Source: Roseomonas sp. (lineage in GTDB: Bacteria; Pseudomonadota; Alphaproteobacteria; Acetobacterales; Acetobacteraceae). Taken from it: a stretch of 64,000 nt of DNA. The notes beneath the pieces were generated by a model that saw nothing but the letters and a program-made list of their open reading frames with translations, was not told where the DNA came from and searched no databases. The DNA lies in NCBI GenBank assembly GCA_020249505.1, contig JADCFN010000003.1, forward strand, positions 293,632-357,631, given 5' to 3'. A program made the position numbers and the translations under genes. Shown in pieces: positions 8,677-18,309 of the stretch (its first letter is position 1; the number at the start of each line of letters is the position of its first letter).

Positions 8677-8690
8677 TCCCGTTAACGGGA
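8677..8690. repeat. 14-base perfect palindrome upstream of rho
   Basis: TCCCGTTAACGGGA is a perfect palindrome in the 287-base gap before rho, about 85 bases from its start. It could be an operator, but a few such 14-mers are expected by chance in 64 kb. The rest of the gap holds a loose CCCTC/GAGGG pairing just after the DUF4760 stop (8490-8528) and no recognisable gene. Confidence 0.25.
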
Positions 8691-8774
8691 CGTTCATGGA
8701 TGCGCCGCGTGCTGCGTTTTGCATCGTGATTCAGGTCCTGCTTTCTCAAGCCTCACGGAACGCCAAGGCACAAA

Positions 8775-10049
8775 ATGCATCTTTCAGAACTCAAGGCGAA
8801 AAGCCCCGCGGACCTCCTCGCATTCGCTGAGGAATTGCAGATCGAAAACGCGTCATCGCTGCGCAAGCAGGATATGATGTTCGCGATCCTGAAGACCTTT
8901 GCGGACAATGAACAGGCGATCTTCGGCGAAGGCACGCTTGAAATCCTTTCGGATGGCTTCGGCTATCTGCGCAGCCCGCAAGCGAATTTCCTGCCGGGGC
9001 CGGATGATATTTATGTCTCCCCCGCCCAGGTGCGCCGCTTTGGCTTGCGCACCGGCGATACGGTGGAAGGCCAGATCCGCGCGCCGAAGGATGGGGAGCG
9101 TTATTTCTCCCTGCTCAAGGTCAATGCGATCAATTTCGAAGACCCGGAAAGCCTGCGCCACCGGATCAATTTCGATAACCTGACGCCGCTTTATCCGAAC
9201 CGTCGCCTCAAGATGGAAAATCCTGAGGTTGAAAGCGTTGCCAAGGGGCCAACCAAGGACAATACGCATCGCGTCATTGATTTGATTTCCCCGATCGGCA
9301 TGGGCCAGCGCGCCTTGATTGTGGCGCCGCCCCGCACGGGTAAAACCGTAATGCTGCAAAACATCGCCAAATCCATCACGGCGAATAATCCTGAAGTCTT
9401 CCTGATGGTGCTGCTGATTGACGAACGGCCCGAGGAAGTGACCGACATGGCCCGCACCGTGCGCGGTGAGGTTGTGGCCAGCACCTTCGACGAACCGGCG
9501 ACACGCCATGTGCAAGTGACTGAAATGGTGCTGGAAAAGGCCAAGCGACTGGTGGAACACAAGCGCGATGTGGTGATTTTGCTGGACAGTATCACGCGCC
9601 TGGGCCGCGCCTATAACTCAGTTGTGCCGTCATCGGGCAAGGTGCTGACGGGTGGTGTGGATGCCAATGCGCTGCAACGCCCGAAGCGGTTTTTTGGTGC
9701 GGCGCGCAATATCGAAGAAGGTGGGTCGCTCACCATCATCGCGACGGCGCTGATTGATACCGGCAGCCGTATGGATGAAGTGATTTTCGAAGAATTCAAA
9801 GGCACTGGCAATTGCGAAATCGTGCTGGATCGGAAGCTTTCCGATAAGCGCACCTTCCCCGCCATTGACATCACCAAATCCGGCACGCGCAAGGAAGAGT
9901 TGCTGGTGGATCGCGGCACACTTTCCAAGATGTGGGTGCTGCGGCGCATTCTCAACCCGATGGGCACACAGGATGCGATGGAATTCCTGCTGGACAAGCT
10001 GAAATACAGCAAGACCAATCAGGATTTCTTTGATGCAATGAATACCTGA
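8775..10049 (+). CDS. rho: Transcription termination factor Rho
   Basis: Full-length Rho (424 residues), the hexameric RNA-dependent ATPase that ends transcription at C-rich, unstructured RNA. Seen in order: the N-terminal helical domain ([20 protein letters not shown]), the RNA-binding OSB fold with GFGYLR (about 61-66), Walker A APPRTGKT (about 184-191), Walker [11 protein letters not shown], and the Q-loop [11 protein letters not shown] that contacts RNA in the central pore. No inserted domain is seen. It is followed after 19 bases by rfbB, whereas in many alphaproteobacteria it precedes mnmE, so this locus appears rearranged. Confidence 0.97.
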   Translation: MHLSELKAKSPADLLAFAEELQIENASSLRKQDMMFAILKTFADNEQAIFGEGTLEILSDGFGYLRSPQANFLPGPDDIYVSPAQVRRFGLRTGDTVEGQIRAPKDGERYFSLLKVNAINFEDPESLRHRINFDNLTPLYPNRRLKMENPEVESVAKGPTKDNTHRVIDLISPIGMGQRALIVAPPRTGKTVMLQNIAKSITANNPEVFLMVLLIDERPEEVTDMARTVRGEVVASTFDEPATRHVQVTEMVLEKAKRLVEHKRDVVILLDSITRLGRAYNSVVPSSGKVLTGGVDANALQRPKRFFGAARNIEEGGSLTIIATALIDTGSRMDEVIFEEFKGTGNCEIVLDRKLSDKRTFPAIDITKSGTRKEELLVDRGTLSKMWVLRRILNPMGTQDAMEFLLDKLKYSKTNQDFFDAMNT

Positions 10050-10068
10050 CCCAAGGCGGGGGGGCATC

Positions 10069-11130
10069 ATGGTCATTCTGCTGACAGGTGGGATGGGGTT
10101 CATCGGATCGGCGGTGGTGCGGCATCTGCTTGCGACCACCGATGCGATGGTGGTCAACATAGACAAGCTGACCTATGCGGCGAGCCCGGAAAGCCTTGGC
10201 GATTGGCTGAAATCGCCGCGCCATCAGCATCTGCCGCTGGATATTTGTGACACGGCCGCGATGCGGGATGTCTTCACGCGCTTCAAGCCCGCGCGCGTCA
10301 TGCATTTGGCGGCCGAATCCCATGTGGATCGTTCCATTGATGGCCCGGCAGAATTCATCCGCACCAATGTCGTTGGCACGCAGGTGCTGCTGGAAGCCGC
10401 GCGGGAATATTGGCAAGGGCTGCAAGGCAGTGCCAAGGCTGAATTCCGCTTCCATCACGTCTCAACTGATGAGGTTTTCGGGTCCCTCGAAAGCGCGGAT
10501 GATGCGCCATTTGATGAGCATACGCGCTATGATCCGCGCAGCCCTTATTCCGCTTCCAAGGCAGCGTCGGACCATTTGGTGCGCGCCTGGCAGCATACTT
10601 ATGGCTTTCCATCCTTCGTTTCCAACACCACGAATAATTACGGGCCGTGGCAGTTTCCGGAAAAGCTCATTCCGCTGGTCACGCTTAATGCTTTGGAAGG
10701 CCGGCCTTTGCCGGTTTATGGCGATGGATCGAATATCCGCGATTGGATCCATGTGCAGGATCACGCCGAAGCCTTGGTGCTGGCGCTGATGCGCGGCGTG
10801 CCGGGGGCGACTTATTGCATCGGCCCACGTCAGGAACGGACCAATCTGCAAGTGGTGCAGGCCATTTGCCGGACGCTGGACCGGCTGCGCCCTGATCCCG
10901 CCGGCCCGCGCGAACGCCTGATCACCTATGTGAAGGATCGCCCGGGCCATGATTTCCGCTACGCCATGGACCCAAGCGGCGCGGAAGCAGCGCTTGGCTG
11001 GAAGGCGCGCTATGATTTTGAGAGCGGGCTTGATCAGACCATTCGCTGGTATCTGGACAATGAAGCCTGGTGGCGACCCATTCGCGAAAAGCGCTATGCG
11101 GGACAAAGGCTTGGGGGGGTGAAGGCATGA
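10069..11130 (+). CDS. rfbB: dTDP-glucose 4,6-dehydratase
   Basis: Second step of dTDP-L-rhamnose synthesis: NAD-dependent dehydration of dTDP-glucose to the 4-keto-6-deoxy sugar. At 353 residues it is an extended SDR with the nucleotide motif GGMGFIG (7-13), the active-site STDEVFG loop with Asp-Glu, and the YSASK Tyr-Lys pair; [14 protein letters not shown] is the family signature. A GGCGGGGGGGC stretch precedes the ATG. First gene of rfbBACD, with a four-base ATGA overlap into rfbA. Confidence 0.95.
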   Translation: MVILLTGGMGFIGSAVVRHLLATTDAMVVNIDKLTYAASPESLGDWLKSPRHQHLPLDICDTAAMRDVFTRFKPARVMHLAAESHVDRSIDGPAEFIRTNVVGTQVLLEAAREYWQGLQGSAKAEFRFHHVSTDEVFGSLESADDAPFDEHTRYDPRSPYSASKAASDHLVRAWQHTYGFPSFVSNTTNNYGPWQFPEKLIPLVTLNALEGRPLPVYGDGSNIRDWIHVQDHAEALVLALMRGVPGATYCIGPRQERTNLQVVQAICRTLDRLRPDPAGPRERLITYVKDRPGHDFRYAMDPSGAEAALGWKARYDFESGLDQTIRWYLDNEAWWRPIREKRYAGQRLGGVKA

Positions 11131-12008
11131 AGGGCATTCTGCTCGCGGGCGGGTCGGGGACGCGTTTGCACCCCATGACCTTGGCGGCGTCCAAGCAATT
11201 GCTGCCAGTTTATGACAAGCCGATGGTTTATTACCCGCTGGGTACGCTGATGCTGGCGGGGATCAAGGATATTCTGCTGATCTCAACGCCGGCTGATCTG
11301 CCGGCATTCAAACGCTTGCTGGGTGATGGTGCGCAATTTGGCATTCGCATCAGCTATGCGGAACAGCCAAGCCCGGATGGCATTGCGCAAGCCTTTCACA
11401 TCGGCGCGGAGTGGATTGGTGGCGAAGCCTGCGCCTTGGCATTGGGCGACAACATCATCTACGGCCATGGGTTGGTGGAAAGCCTGAAGGCGGCAGCGAC
11501 CAATGCGCAAAATGGCCTTGCTTCCGTCTTTGGCTACCGCGTGGCCGATCCGGAACGCTATGGTGTTGCGGAATTCGATGCGGCTGGGCGCGTGCTTTCG
11601 ATTGAGGAAAAACCCACCAAGCCGAAATCTGATTGGGCCGTGATCGGGCTTTATTTCTACGACAAGCGCGTGACGCAAATGGCGCGGGATTTGAAGCCAT
11701 CCGCGCGCGGCGAATTGGAAATCACCGACCTCAATAAGGTCTATCTGGCCGATGGTAGCTTGCGTGCTGAGCAATTGGGCCGCGGTTGCGCCTGGCTTGA
11801 TGCCGGCACGCCCGCTTCATTGCTGCAAGCCGCGCTTTTTGTGCAGACGGTGCAGGAACGCCAAGGGCTGCAAGTGGGCTGCCCTGAAGAAATCGCCTTC
11901 CGCAAGGGCTTCATTGATGCTGCGGCTTTGCGCGCCCAGGCAGATCGGCTGGGCAAGACCGCTTATGGTGTTTATTTCCGTGACTTGGCTGAGGGGCGGC
12001 TCTCATGA
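11127..12008 (+). CDS. rfbA: Glucose-1-phosphate thymidylyltransferase
   Basis: First step of dTDP-L-rhamnose synthesis: dTTP plus glucose-1-phosphate gives dTDP-glucose. About 293 residues. The nucleotide-binding signature [16 protein letters not shown] lies at the N-terminus, followed by [16 protein letters not shown], the metal-binding ALGDNIIYG and the sugar-binding EEKPTKPKS. The track ORF starts 19 codons early inside rfbB. The ATG at 11127 overlaps the rfbB stop as ATGA and begins exactly at the conserved MKGILLAGG. The gene also overlaps rfbC by four bases, implying translational coupling. Confidence 0.95.
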   Translation: MKGILLAGGSGTRLHPMTLAASKQLLPVYDKPMVYYPLGTLMLAGIKDILLISTPADLPAFKRLLGDGAQFGIRISYAEQPSPDGIAQAFHIGAEWIGGEACALALGDNIIYGHGLVESLKAAATNAQNGLASVFGYRVADPERYGVAEFDAAGRVLSIEEKPTKPKSDWAVIGLYFYDKRVTQMARDLKPSARGELEITDLNKVYLADGSLRAEQLGRGCAWLDAGTPASLLQAALFVQTVQERQGLQVGCPEEIAFRKGFIDAAALRAQADRLGKTAYGVYFRDLAEGRLS

Positions 12009-12565
12009 AGGCAGAGCGTCTTGCCATTCCGGATCTGATCCTGATTGAACCAGCACGCTTTGGCGATGATCGCGGTTTTTTCAGCGAAGTCTGGTCGCGC
12101 CGTACGCTGGCTGCGCATGGGATCACGGCTGATTTCGTGCAGGATAATCATTCCCTGTCGCGTCAGAAGGGCGTGGTGCGTGGCCTGCATTTCCAGCGGC
12201 CACCCACAGCCCAGGCCAAGCTGGTGCGTGTGGTGCGGGGTTCCATCCTGGATATCGCTGTGGATATTCGCGAAGGCTCGCCCACTTATGGCCAGCATGT
12301 GGCGTGCGAGCTTTCCGCCGCGAATTGGCAGCAGCTTTGGATCCCGGCAGGCTTTGCGCATGGTTTCGTGACACTCGAAGAAGATACTGAAGTACTCTAT
12401 AAGGTTGATGCGTATTATGATCGGGCAACCGATGCTGGCATCGCCTGGAATGACCCCGCGCTTGCCATTGATTGGCCGGTGGATAACCCGATCCTGTCTG
12501 ACAAGGACCGCAAGGCACCACGGCTTGCCGATATCGCGCCGCCCTTCCCGAAAGGGTCTTGGTAA
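12005..12565 (+). CDS. rfbC: dTDP-4-dehydrorhamnose 3,5-epimerase
   Basis: Third step of dTDP-L-rhamnose synthesis: double epimerisation at C3 and C5. At 186 residues it is a cupin-fold enzyme with the family motifs FSEVW, QDNHSLS and VVRGLHFQ (catalytic His), IPAGFAHGF, and the Tyr in VLYKVDAYY that acts as general acid. Length is standard. It overlaps rfbA (ATGA) and shares one base with rfbD (TAATG). Confidence 0.95.
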   Translation: MKAERLAIPDLILIEPARFGDDRGFFSEVWSRRTLAAHGITADFVQDNHSLSRQKGVVRGLHFQRPPTAQAKLVRVVRGSILDIAVDIREGSPTYGQHVACELSAANWQQLWIPAGFAHGFVTLEEDTEVLYKVDAYYDRATDAGIAWNDPALAIDWPVDNPILSDKDRKAPRLADIAPPFPKGSW

Positions 12566-13452
12566 TGCGCCGCATCCTTGTCACCGGTCGCGGCGGGCAA
12601 TTGGCGACTGGGTTGGAAGCCGCACTGCCGGCGCAAGGGTTTGAGGCGCTGCTGGTCGGCCAGCCGGAATTTGAATTCGACAAGCCCGAAACGGTGATCG
12701 CGGCCTTTCACGCGCTGAAGCCTGATGCCGTGGTGAATTGCGCTGCCTGGACGGCGGTGGATGCGGCGGAAGATGATGAAGCGGGCGCCTTTCGCGCAAA
12801 TGCGCTGGGGCCTGCACTGCTTGGGCGGCTCACGCGCGAAGCGGGCATTCCGATCATCCAGATTTCCACCGATTATGTTTTTGATGGGCTGAAGGGCGCG
12901 CCTTATCTGGAAAGTGATTCGCCCAATCCTTTGGGTGCCTATGGCCGCACCAAGCTCGCCGGCGAATGGGCCGCGCAGGCGGCCAATCCGCGTTGCATTG
13001 TGCTGCGTACGGCTTGGGTTTTCGCGCCGATGGGCAAGAATTTTTTGCGTACCATGCTCGCACTCGGCGAACAGCGCCCGGAACTTCGCGTGGTGGCGGA
13101 TCAATGGGGCAGCCCGACCGCCGCGCCCGATCTGGCCGATGCCATTGCCTCCATCCTGGCGCAGCTGCGCGCCGATGGCTGGCGCGATCATTTTGCCGGC
13201 ACCTATCACGCGACCGGTGGGGGCTTCACCACCTGGCATGCCTTTGCTGAGGCTATTTTCACCGAAGCCGCCCGCCATGGTGCGCCGCGCCCCAAGGTGC
13301 ATGCCATCGCTACTGCCGACTACCCCACCAAGGCCAAGCGCCCCGCGGATGGCAGGCTGAATAATGACAAGCTGTTGCGCAGATTCGGCGTGGCGCTACC
13401 GCCTTGGGAAGCCGGGCTGGCCCGCGTCATGGCGGCGCTGCGCCAGGCCTGA
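12565..13452 (+). CDS. rfbD: dTDP-4-dehydrorhamnose reductase
   Basis: Last step of dTDP-L-rhamnose synthesis: NAD(P)H reduction of the 4-keto group. About 295 residues, extended SDR with ILVTGRGGQL at the N-terminus, STDYVFDG, and the YGRTK catalytic Tyr-Lys. The first in-frame ATG overlaps the rfbC stop (TAATG), so the two-codon track extension is discarded. rfbBACD is complete in this window, so the cell can make dTDP-rhamnose for a surface polysaccharide or glycan; no glycosyltransferase lies next to it. Confidence 0.94.
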   Translation: MRRILVTGRGGQLATGLEAALPAQGFEALLVGQPEFEFDKPETVIAAFHALKPDAVVNCAAWTAVDAAEDDEAGAFRANALGPALLGRLTREAGIPIIQISTDYVFDGLKGAPYLESDSPNPLGAYGRTKLAGEWAAQAANPRCIVLRTAWVFAPMGKNFLRTMLALGEQRPELRVVADQWGSPTAAPDLADAIASILAQLRADGWRDHFAGTYHATGGGFTTWHAFAEAIFTEAARHGAPRPKVHAIATADYPTKAKRPADGRLNNDKLLRRFGVALPPWEAGLARVMAALRQA

Positions 13453-13459
13453 CGCCTTT

Positions 13460-13476
13460 CCGAAAACAAGTTTCGG
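13460..13476. terminator. Short hairpin after rfbD
   Basis: CCGAAA-acaag-TTTCGG forms a six-pair stem with a five-base loop, eight bases after the rfbD stop and 36 bases before the Bug receptor gene. There is no U-tract after it on the plus strand, so it is at best a weak or Rho-assisted terminator for the rho-rfbBACD run. Confidence 0.35.
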
Positions 13477-13512
13477 CGGCATGATACGCACAAGAATTAA
13501 GGGAGGATGCCC

Positions 13513-14496
13513 ATGACTAATCTCTCGCGTCGCGCTGCGCTCGCCTTGCCGCTGCTTGCGGCGCCTACCATCGCCCGCGCGCAATCCTGGCGCCCATCGG
13601 GGCAGGTGCGCATCATCGTCCCTGCTGCCGCGGGTGGCACCACGGATATCATGGGCCGGTTGCTTGCCCAGTTTTTGCAACCGCGCTGGGGCACGCCAGT
13701 GGTGGTGGAAAACCGCACCGGCGCTGGTGGCACCATCGGCACTGTGGAAGCCGTGCGCGCGCGCCCGGATGGTCTCACGCTGCTCATGGGCAATATCGGC
13801 CCGCAGGCCATTGGCTATTCGCTGTTCCGCAATCTGCAATATCGACCGGAGCAATTGGCCCCAATCGCCGGCACCATCGCAGGGCCGAATGTGCTGGTGG
13901 TGAACAACAATGTGCCAGCGCAGAATGTGGCTGAGCTTGCCGCCATGCTGCGCGCCAAGCCGGGCGAAATCCCCTATGTCTCAACGGGGGTGGGCCAATC
14001 CACGCATCTTTCGCCAGTGCTTTTTCTGCAAATGCTGAATGCCCAGGCCATTCACGTGCCAACCCGCGGTTCCGCCCCGGCGCAGATTGAATTGCTCGCC
14101 GGCAATGTCACTTTCCTGATTGATAACCTTACTGGCATCATGGGCCATATCCAGGCCGGCCGCGTGCGTGCCTTGGCGGTGACAAGCAAGGAACGCCACC
14201 CGCTACTGCCCAATGTGCCGGCGATGCGCGAAACCATGCCGGAACTCGCGAATTACGAAGTGAATACCTGGTTTGGGGTCTTCGGCCAGGCCGCCATGCC
14301 CGCCGAGATGATCAACAGCATCAATGCCGATGTGATGGCGATGCTCGCCATGCCTGAGACAGTGAAGCGCTTTGAGGAATTGGGCGGCATGCCGATGATC
14401 GGCAGCGCGCAGCAATTCGGTGCTTTCGTTGCCAGCGAAATCACCAAATGGGCTGAGGTGATCAAGAAGGAAGGCTTGCAGATAGACGCGAGTTGA
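13513..14496 (+). CDS. Bug/TctC-family tripartite tricarboxylate transporter receptor
   Basis: Periplasmic solute-binding protein of the Bug (TctC) family, about 327 residues; members capture carboxylates for a TctAB permease or act as sensors. The leader has a Tat-like SRRAAL followed by a hydrophobic run and cleavage after ARA (before QS). The mature part starts with VRIIVPAAAGGTTDIMGR, the ligand-loop motif, and has VENRTGAGGTIG. GGGAGG directly abuts the ATG at 13507, so the ATG at 13513 is preferred. No TctA or TctB gene lies nearby: an orphan receptor, as is common in Bug-rich genomes. Confidence 0.9.
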   Translation: MTNLSRRAALALPLLAAPTIARAQSWRPSGQVRIIVPAAAGGTTDIMGRLLAQFLQPRWGTPVVVENRTGAGGTIGTVEAVRARPDGLTLLMGNIGPQAIGYSLFRNLQYRPEQLAPIAGTIAGPNVLVVNNNVPAQNVAELAAMLRAKPGEIPYVSTGVGQSTHLSPVLFLQMLNAQAIHVPTRGSAPAQIELLAGNVTFLIDNLTGIMGHIQAGRVRALAVTSKERHPLLPNVPAMRETMPELANYEVNTWFGVFGQAAMPAEMINSINADVMAMLAMPETVKRFEELGGMPMIGSAQQFGAFVASEITKWAEVIKKEGLQIDAS

Positions 14497-14515
14497 AGCG
14501 AGCGGCCGCTACCGC

Positions 14516-15325
14516 TTAAACCTTCGCAAACGCCACATCCCGCGTTGCGGCCAGCGCTTCATAAGCCGTGCGCACTTGTGCGGCTCCATGCACGCGTTCC
14601 AGCCGCCTGAGTGTGAAATGCCCGCGCGCGACGCTGCGGAAATGTTCCAGAAACGCCAGGTTGATCGCGGCCCCCGCCGCGGCGCCAATCAAGGGTGCCG
14701 CCTGGGCCGAAAGTTTCAGCCCGACAGGCCCCACAAAGCGCGCGGCAATGGCGGCAATAAAACCGGGCAGGACAGTTGCGCCAATGCTGCCCTTCAGCGC
14801 CTCGGCCAGCGCAATACGTAGCGCGAAATAGCCGGACTCAGCCGCATCATCACTCTTGCCGCGCCCGCCTAACGCAAAAATCTTCAGGCATTCGGCAGCG
14901 ATTTCGGGTCGGGTCAAATCCTCACCCTCCTCAGCCGCAATGGCGGCAATTTGGCGCAGCAGTACGGTGGTGGAAATCGGCAATTCCACCAGCGTGCCCG
15001 CTAGGCCAAAGGCACCGCCCGCAGCACCCGTTGCCGCTGCCAGCCCGCGATGCAGCCAGGATGAAGGCAAAACCGAAGGTGTCGCCGCCGGCGATGACTT
15101 GAGCGCTGCCGCCATCGCCGTTGTCAGCGCCGCACGTACCGCGCCTTGCAGCCCGCCTTGCATGGGGCCTGGCAGGCGCGCGGTCAGTGCTTCAATCGGT
15201 GTCCCCACCGTTGCCGAAAGCCGCGCGGCGAGGGAGGGATTTTCCAACGCCTCAAAGGCCGCGCGCAATTCGGCGGCGGCCCGGGGACCGAGCGGCGGCG
15301 GCGTGGCGCTGACCGTAAGGCTCAT
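14516..15325 (-). CDS. EcsC family protein
   Basis: A 269-residue protein resembling the EcsC family, named after a gene of the Bacillus ecs locus but of unknown biochemical role. Visible are long Ala/Gly-rich amphipathic or weakly hydrophobic helices, the KIFALGGRGKSDDAAESGYFALR segment typical of the family, and a C-terminal glycine-rich membrane-like hairpin (about 195-225). It starts two bases after the hslU stop on the same strand, so it is likely co-transcribed with hslVU. No signal peptide is evident. Confidence 0.75.
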   Translation of the reverse strand: MSLTVSATPPPLGPRAAAELRAAFEALENPSLAARLSATVGTPIEALTARLPGPMQGGLQGAVRAALTTAMAAALKSSPAATPSVLPSSWLHRGLAAATGAAGGAFGLAGTLVELPISTTVLLRQIAAIAAEEGEDLTRPEIAAECLKIFALGGRGKSDDAAESGYFALRIALAEALKGSIGATVLPGFIAAIAARFVGPVGLKLSAQAAPLIGAAAGAAINLAFLEHFRSVARGHFTLRRLERVHGAAQVRTAYEALAATRDVAFAKV

Positions 15326-15327
15326 GT

Positions 15328-16653
15328 CTATAAAATGTAGCGCGAAAGATCGGCGCTGGCGGCCAAGGGTGCCACGCGGTCGCGCACCATGGCGGCATCC
15401 ACCGCAATCGTCTCCCCCGCGCGATCGGTCGCGGTGAAGGAGATTTCTTCCAGCAGCCGTTCCAGCACCGTCGCCAGCCGCCGCGCGCCGATATTCTCAA
15501 CACTCGCGTTGATTTCCGCGGCCAGATCAGCAATCGCTTCAACTGCATCGGGCGTGAAATCCAGCGCCACGGATTCCGTGCCAAGCAGCGCGGTGTATTG
15601 TTTGAGCAGGGAATGTTCCGGCTCGGTCAAAATTCGGCGGAAATCATCGCGCGACAGCGCCTTCAATTCCACGCGGATCGGCAAGCGGCCCTGCAATTCC
15701 GGCAAAAGATCGGATGGTTTCGCCAAATGAAACGCACCGGACGCGATGAACAGCACATGATCCGTCTTCACCGGACCATGTTTGGTGGTGACGGTGGTGC
15801 CCTCAATCAACGGCAGCAAATCGCGCTGCACCCCTTCGCGGGAAACATCGCCGCCGCGCATCCCGCTTTCGCTGGTGCGCGCACAAATCTTATCAATCTC
15901 ATCCAGGAACACGATGCCATTGGCTTCAACATTGGCGAGTGCTTCGCGCACCACCGCATCCTGATCCAATAGCTTGTCGGCTTCATCCTTCAGCAGCGCC
16001 GTGCGGGCTTCGGCCACCGTCATCTTGCGGGACTTACTGCGCCCGCCGAACATCTTGCCAAACATATCCTGCAAATTCTGCATTTGCGGCGGCTGGCCGC
16101 CCGGCAAATCCATCATGCCAATCGGCATGGCCGGGCCGGAATCGGCCAATTGCACTTCAATCTCGCGGTTTTCCAACTGGCCTTCGCGCAGCATGCGGCG
16201 GAACTTTAACCGTGTTTCCCCTGATGCCCCTTCGCCCACCAGCGCCGTCAGCAGCGTTTCCTCCGCCGCCAATTCAGCCTTGGCCTGCACGCCCTTCCGC
16301 GCAGCGTCGCGGCCCATGGTGATCGCAACTTCCACCAGATCACGCAGAATGCTTTCGACATCACGCCCGACATAGCCAACTTCGGTGAATTTCGTCGCTT
16401 CCACCTTGAGAAAGGGCGCATGCGCCAGCCGCGCCAAACGCCGCGCGATTTCCGTCTTGCCGCAGCCGGTCGGCCCGATCATCAGTATATTTTTCGGCAC
16501 CACTTCCTCACGCAGCCCCGGCGCCAATTGCTGGCGCCGCCAACGATTACGCAGCGCGATCGCCACTGCGCGCTTGGCTTCCAGCTGGCCGACAATATGC
16601 CGATCAAGCTCCGAGACAATCTCACGCGGGGAGAGGTTGACGGTTTCGGTCAT
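15328..16653 (-). CDS. hslU: ATP-dependent protease ATPase subunit HslU
   Basis: AAA+ unfoldase of the HslVU (ClpYQ) protease, about 441 residues. Visible are [20 protein letters not shown], Walker A GPTGCGKT (60-67), the pore motif GYVGRD, Walker B VFLDEIDK, the I-domain insertion with low-complexity sequence, and the C-terminal SRYIL tail that docks into HslV. The track ORF is 98 codons longer at its N-terminus but that part lies inside hslV in another frame. The true ATG overlaps the hslV stop as ATGA. Confidence 0.96.
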   Translation of the reverse strand: MTETVNLSPREIVSELDRHIVGQLEAKRAVAIALRNRWRRQQLAPGLREEVVPKNILMIGPTGCGKTEIARRLARLAHAPFLKVEATKFTEVGYVGRDVESILRDLVEVAITMGRDAARKGVQAKAELAAEETLLTALVGEGASGETRLKFRRMLREGQLENREIEVQLADSGPAMPIGMMDLPGGQPPQMQNLQDMFGKMFGGRSKSRKMTVAEARTALLKDEADKLLDQDAVVREALANVEANGIVFLDEIDKICARTSESGMRGGDVSREGVQRDLLPLIEGTTVTTKHGPVKTDHVLFIASGAFHLAKPSDLLPELQGRLPIRVELKALSRDDFRRILTEPEHSLLKQYTALLGTESVALDFTPDAVEAIADLAAEINASVENIGARRLATVLERLLEEISFTATDRAGETIAVDAAMVRDRVAPLAASADLSRYIL

Positions 16654-17228
16654 GGCGCGTCTCCCGCGCTGGCAGCCAGCGTTTCCAGGATGATATTGCC
16701 GTTGGTATAGACGCAGATATCGGCGGCAATCTTCATCGCGCGCCGGCAAATCTCCTCGGCTTCCACGCCTTCCACGGGCAGCAGCGCGCGCGCGGCGGAA
16801 AGCGCGTAATTGCCGCCGGAACCGATACCGATAATGGCATCTTCCGGTTCCAGCACATCGCCCTGTCCGGTGACCAGCAAGGATCGTTTGTGATCCGCCA
16901 CCGCCAGCAAGGCTTCCAGGCGCCTCAGGTAGCGATCCGTGCGCCAATCCTTCGCCAAATCAACGCAGGCGCGTTCCAATTGATCCGGAAAGCGTTCCAG
17001 CTTGGCTTCAAGCCTTTCCAGCAATGTGAAGGCATCAGCCGTGGCGCCGGCGAAGCCCGCCAGCACCTTGCCGCCGGCAATCCGGCGGATTTTGCGCGCA
17101 TTGCCCTTCACCACTGTTTGGCCGAGCGAGACTTGCCCATCCCCGGCCATGGCCACTTGCCCGCCCTTGCGGACGCAAAGAATGGTGGTGCCGTGCCAGC
17201 CCAGGGGGTCGTGTTGTGTCTGTGTCAT
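16650..17228 (-). CDS. hslV: ATP-dependent protease proteolytic subunit HslV
   Basis: N-terminal nucleophile threonine peptidase, the proteolytic core of HslVU. About 192 residues from the ATG at 17228. The short propeptide ends in GWHG and the mature enzyme would begin at the catalytic Thr (T14) in HGTTIL; the GNARKIRRI and [14 protein letters not shown] blocks follow. The track start, 20 codons upstream, would lengthen the propeptide without family support. It is divergent from hisB across 90 bases. No convincing heat-shock sigma factor site was seen there. Confidence 0.96.
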   Translation of the reverse strand: MTQTQHDPLGWHGTTILCVRKGGQVAMAGDGQVSLGQTVVKGNARKIRRIAGGKVLAGFAGATADAFTLLERLEAKLERFPDQLERACVDLAKDWRTDRYLRRLEALLAVADHKRSLLVTGQGDVLEPEDAIIGIGSGGNYALSAARALLPVEGVEAEEICRRAMKIAADICVYTNGNIILETLAASAGDAP

Positions 17229-17318
17229 GGGTGCAGAAATGGCGCGACTGGGGCGCGGAGACAACCACACCCTCGCTTTCGGTTGCATCCCCCCCGCCGC
17301 GGAGCGTAGTTAGGCTGC

Positions 17319-17933
17319 ATGAAGACCACCCCGCCCTGGAACCGCCGCGCGGAAATCAGCCGCGAGACCTCGGAAACCGCGATCACCGTCGCCCTTGGCC
17401 TGGATGGCGAGGGGCGCGCGGATATCGCCACTGGCATTGGCTTTCTGGACCATATGCTGACCGCTTTGGCGCGCCATGGTCTCTTCGACCTGAAGGTGCA
17501 GGCCAAGGGCGATCTGCACATAGATTTCCACCACACCACGGAAGATGTCGGCATCGTCATCGGCCAATGCCTGCGCCAAGCCTTGGGCGATAAGCGCGGG
17601 ATTCGTCGCTACGGTGCCGCCGTGATCCCGATGGATGAGGCGCTTGCGGAAGCAGCCGTGGATATCTCTGGCCGGCCATACCTTGCCTGGTCCGTCAGCT
17701 TCGCCCAGCCCAAGATTGGGGAGATGGATACGGAGCTGTTCGAGGAATTCTTCCGCGCCCTGGCCTTCAATGCCGGCATCACGCTGCATGTCACGCAAAA
17801 ATCCGGCACCAATGCGCATCACGTGGCGGAAGCCTGCTTCAAGGCTTTGGCGCGGGCACTGCGGGAGGCGGTGGAACCTGACCCGCGCGCGATTGGCGCC
17901 ATTCCTTCCACCAAAGGCGTGCTGGAAGCCTGA
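17319..17933 (+). CDS. hisB: Imidazoleglycerol-phosphate dehydratase
   Basis: Sixth step of histidine biosynthesis, a manganese enzyme converting imidazoleglycerol phosphate to imidazoleacetol phosphate. At 204 residues it is the monofunctional form without the phosphatase domain. Metal-binding motifs are clear: [18 protein letters not shown], and [14 protein letters not shown] near the C-terminus. First gene of the window's histidine cluster; DUF2628 begins one base after its stop. Confidence 0.96.
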   Translation: MKTTPPWNRRAEISRETSETAITVALGLDGEGRADIATGIGFLDHMLTALARHGLFDLKVQAKGDLHIDFHHTTEDVGIVIGQCLRQALGDKRGIRRYGAAVIPMDEALAEAAVDISGRPYLAWSVSFAQPKIGEMDTELFEEFFRALAFNAGITLHVTQKSGTNAHHVAEACFKALARALREAVEPDPRAIGAIPSTKGVLEA

Positions 17934-17934
17934 G

Positions 17935-18309
17935 ATGCGGGTCTGGACCGTTCATCAGCGCCCGGCCATGGCGGGCAAGCCCGCGCGGACGCTCATGGTA
18001 CGGGAAGGCTTTTCCTGGTTGGCGGCGGTGTTTCCGTTGTTCTGGTTCCTGGCCAAGCGGCTTTGGATCGTGGCGGCGCTCTATTTCGCGCTCGCGACCC
18101 TCTTGGGCTTCGTGCTGCCATCCGGCATTTCCCCCTGGGCGATGATCGCTTTGCAAATCCTGACAGGGTTTGAGGCGCGGAACCTTCAGCGCTGGACGCT
18201 GGAGCGGGGCGGTTTTCGCCTGATGGGCGTGGTGCAGGGACGCGATGAGGAAGGCGCAGTGCTGAACCTGGCTGACCGCCGCGCCGATCTGGCACGCGGG
18301 CTGACATGA
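17935..18309 (+). CDS. DUF2628 small membrane protein within the his cluster
   Basis: A 124-residue protein, MRVWTVHQRP onward. The track shows it only as the tail of a longer ORF whose first part is a hisB shadow. Two to three hydrophobic segments (about 28-45, 48-62 and 66-80) flank an aromatic-rich KRLWIVAALYFALATLLG run. DUF2628 proteins recur between hisB and hisH in Acetobacteraceae-type genomes. Function is unknown. It begins one base after hisB and overlaps hisH as ATGA, so it is translated with the pathway genes. Confidence 0.8.
   Translation: MRVWTVHQRPAMAGKPARTLMVREGFSWLAAVFPLFWFLAKRLWIVAALYFALATLLGFVLPSGISPWAMIALQILTGFEARNLQRWTLERGGFRLMGVVQGRDEEGAVLNLADRRADLARGLT

Noticed and set aside
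8677-8690. TCCCGTTAACGGGA palindrome as a defined operator for rho
   Set aside because: Perfect 14-base palindromes are expected a few times by chance in 64 kb; kept only as a low-confidence repeat.
17229-17318. Heat-shock sigma factor promoter for hslV
   Set aside because: No convincing CTTGAA / CCCCAT-type pair at suitable spacing was found on the minus strand.
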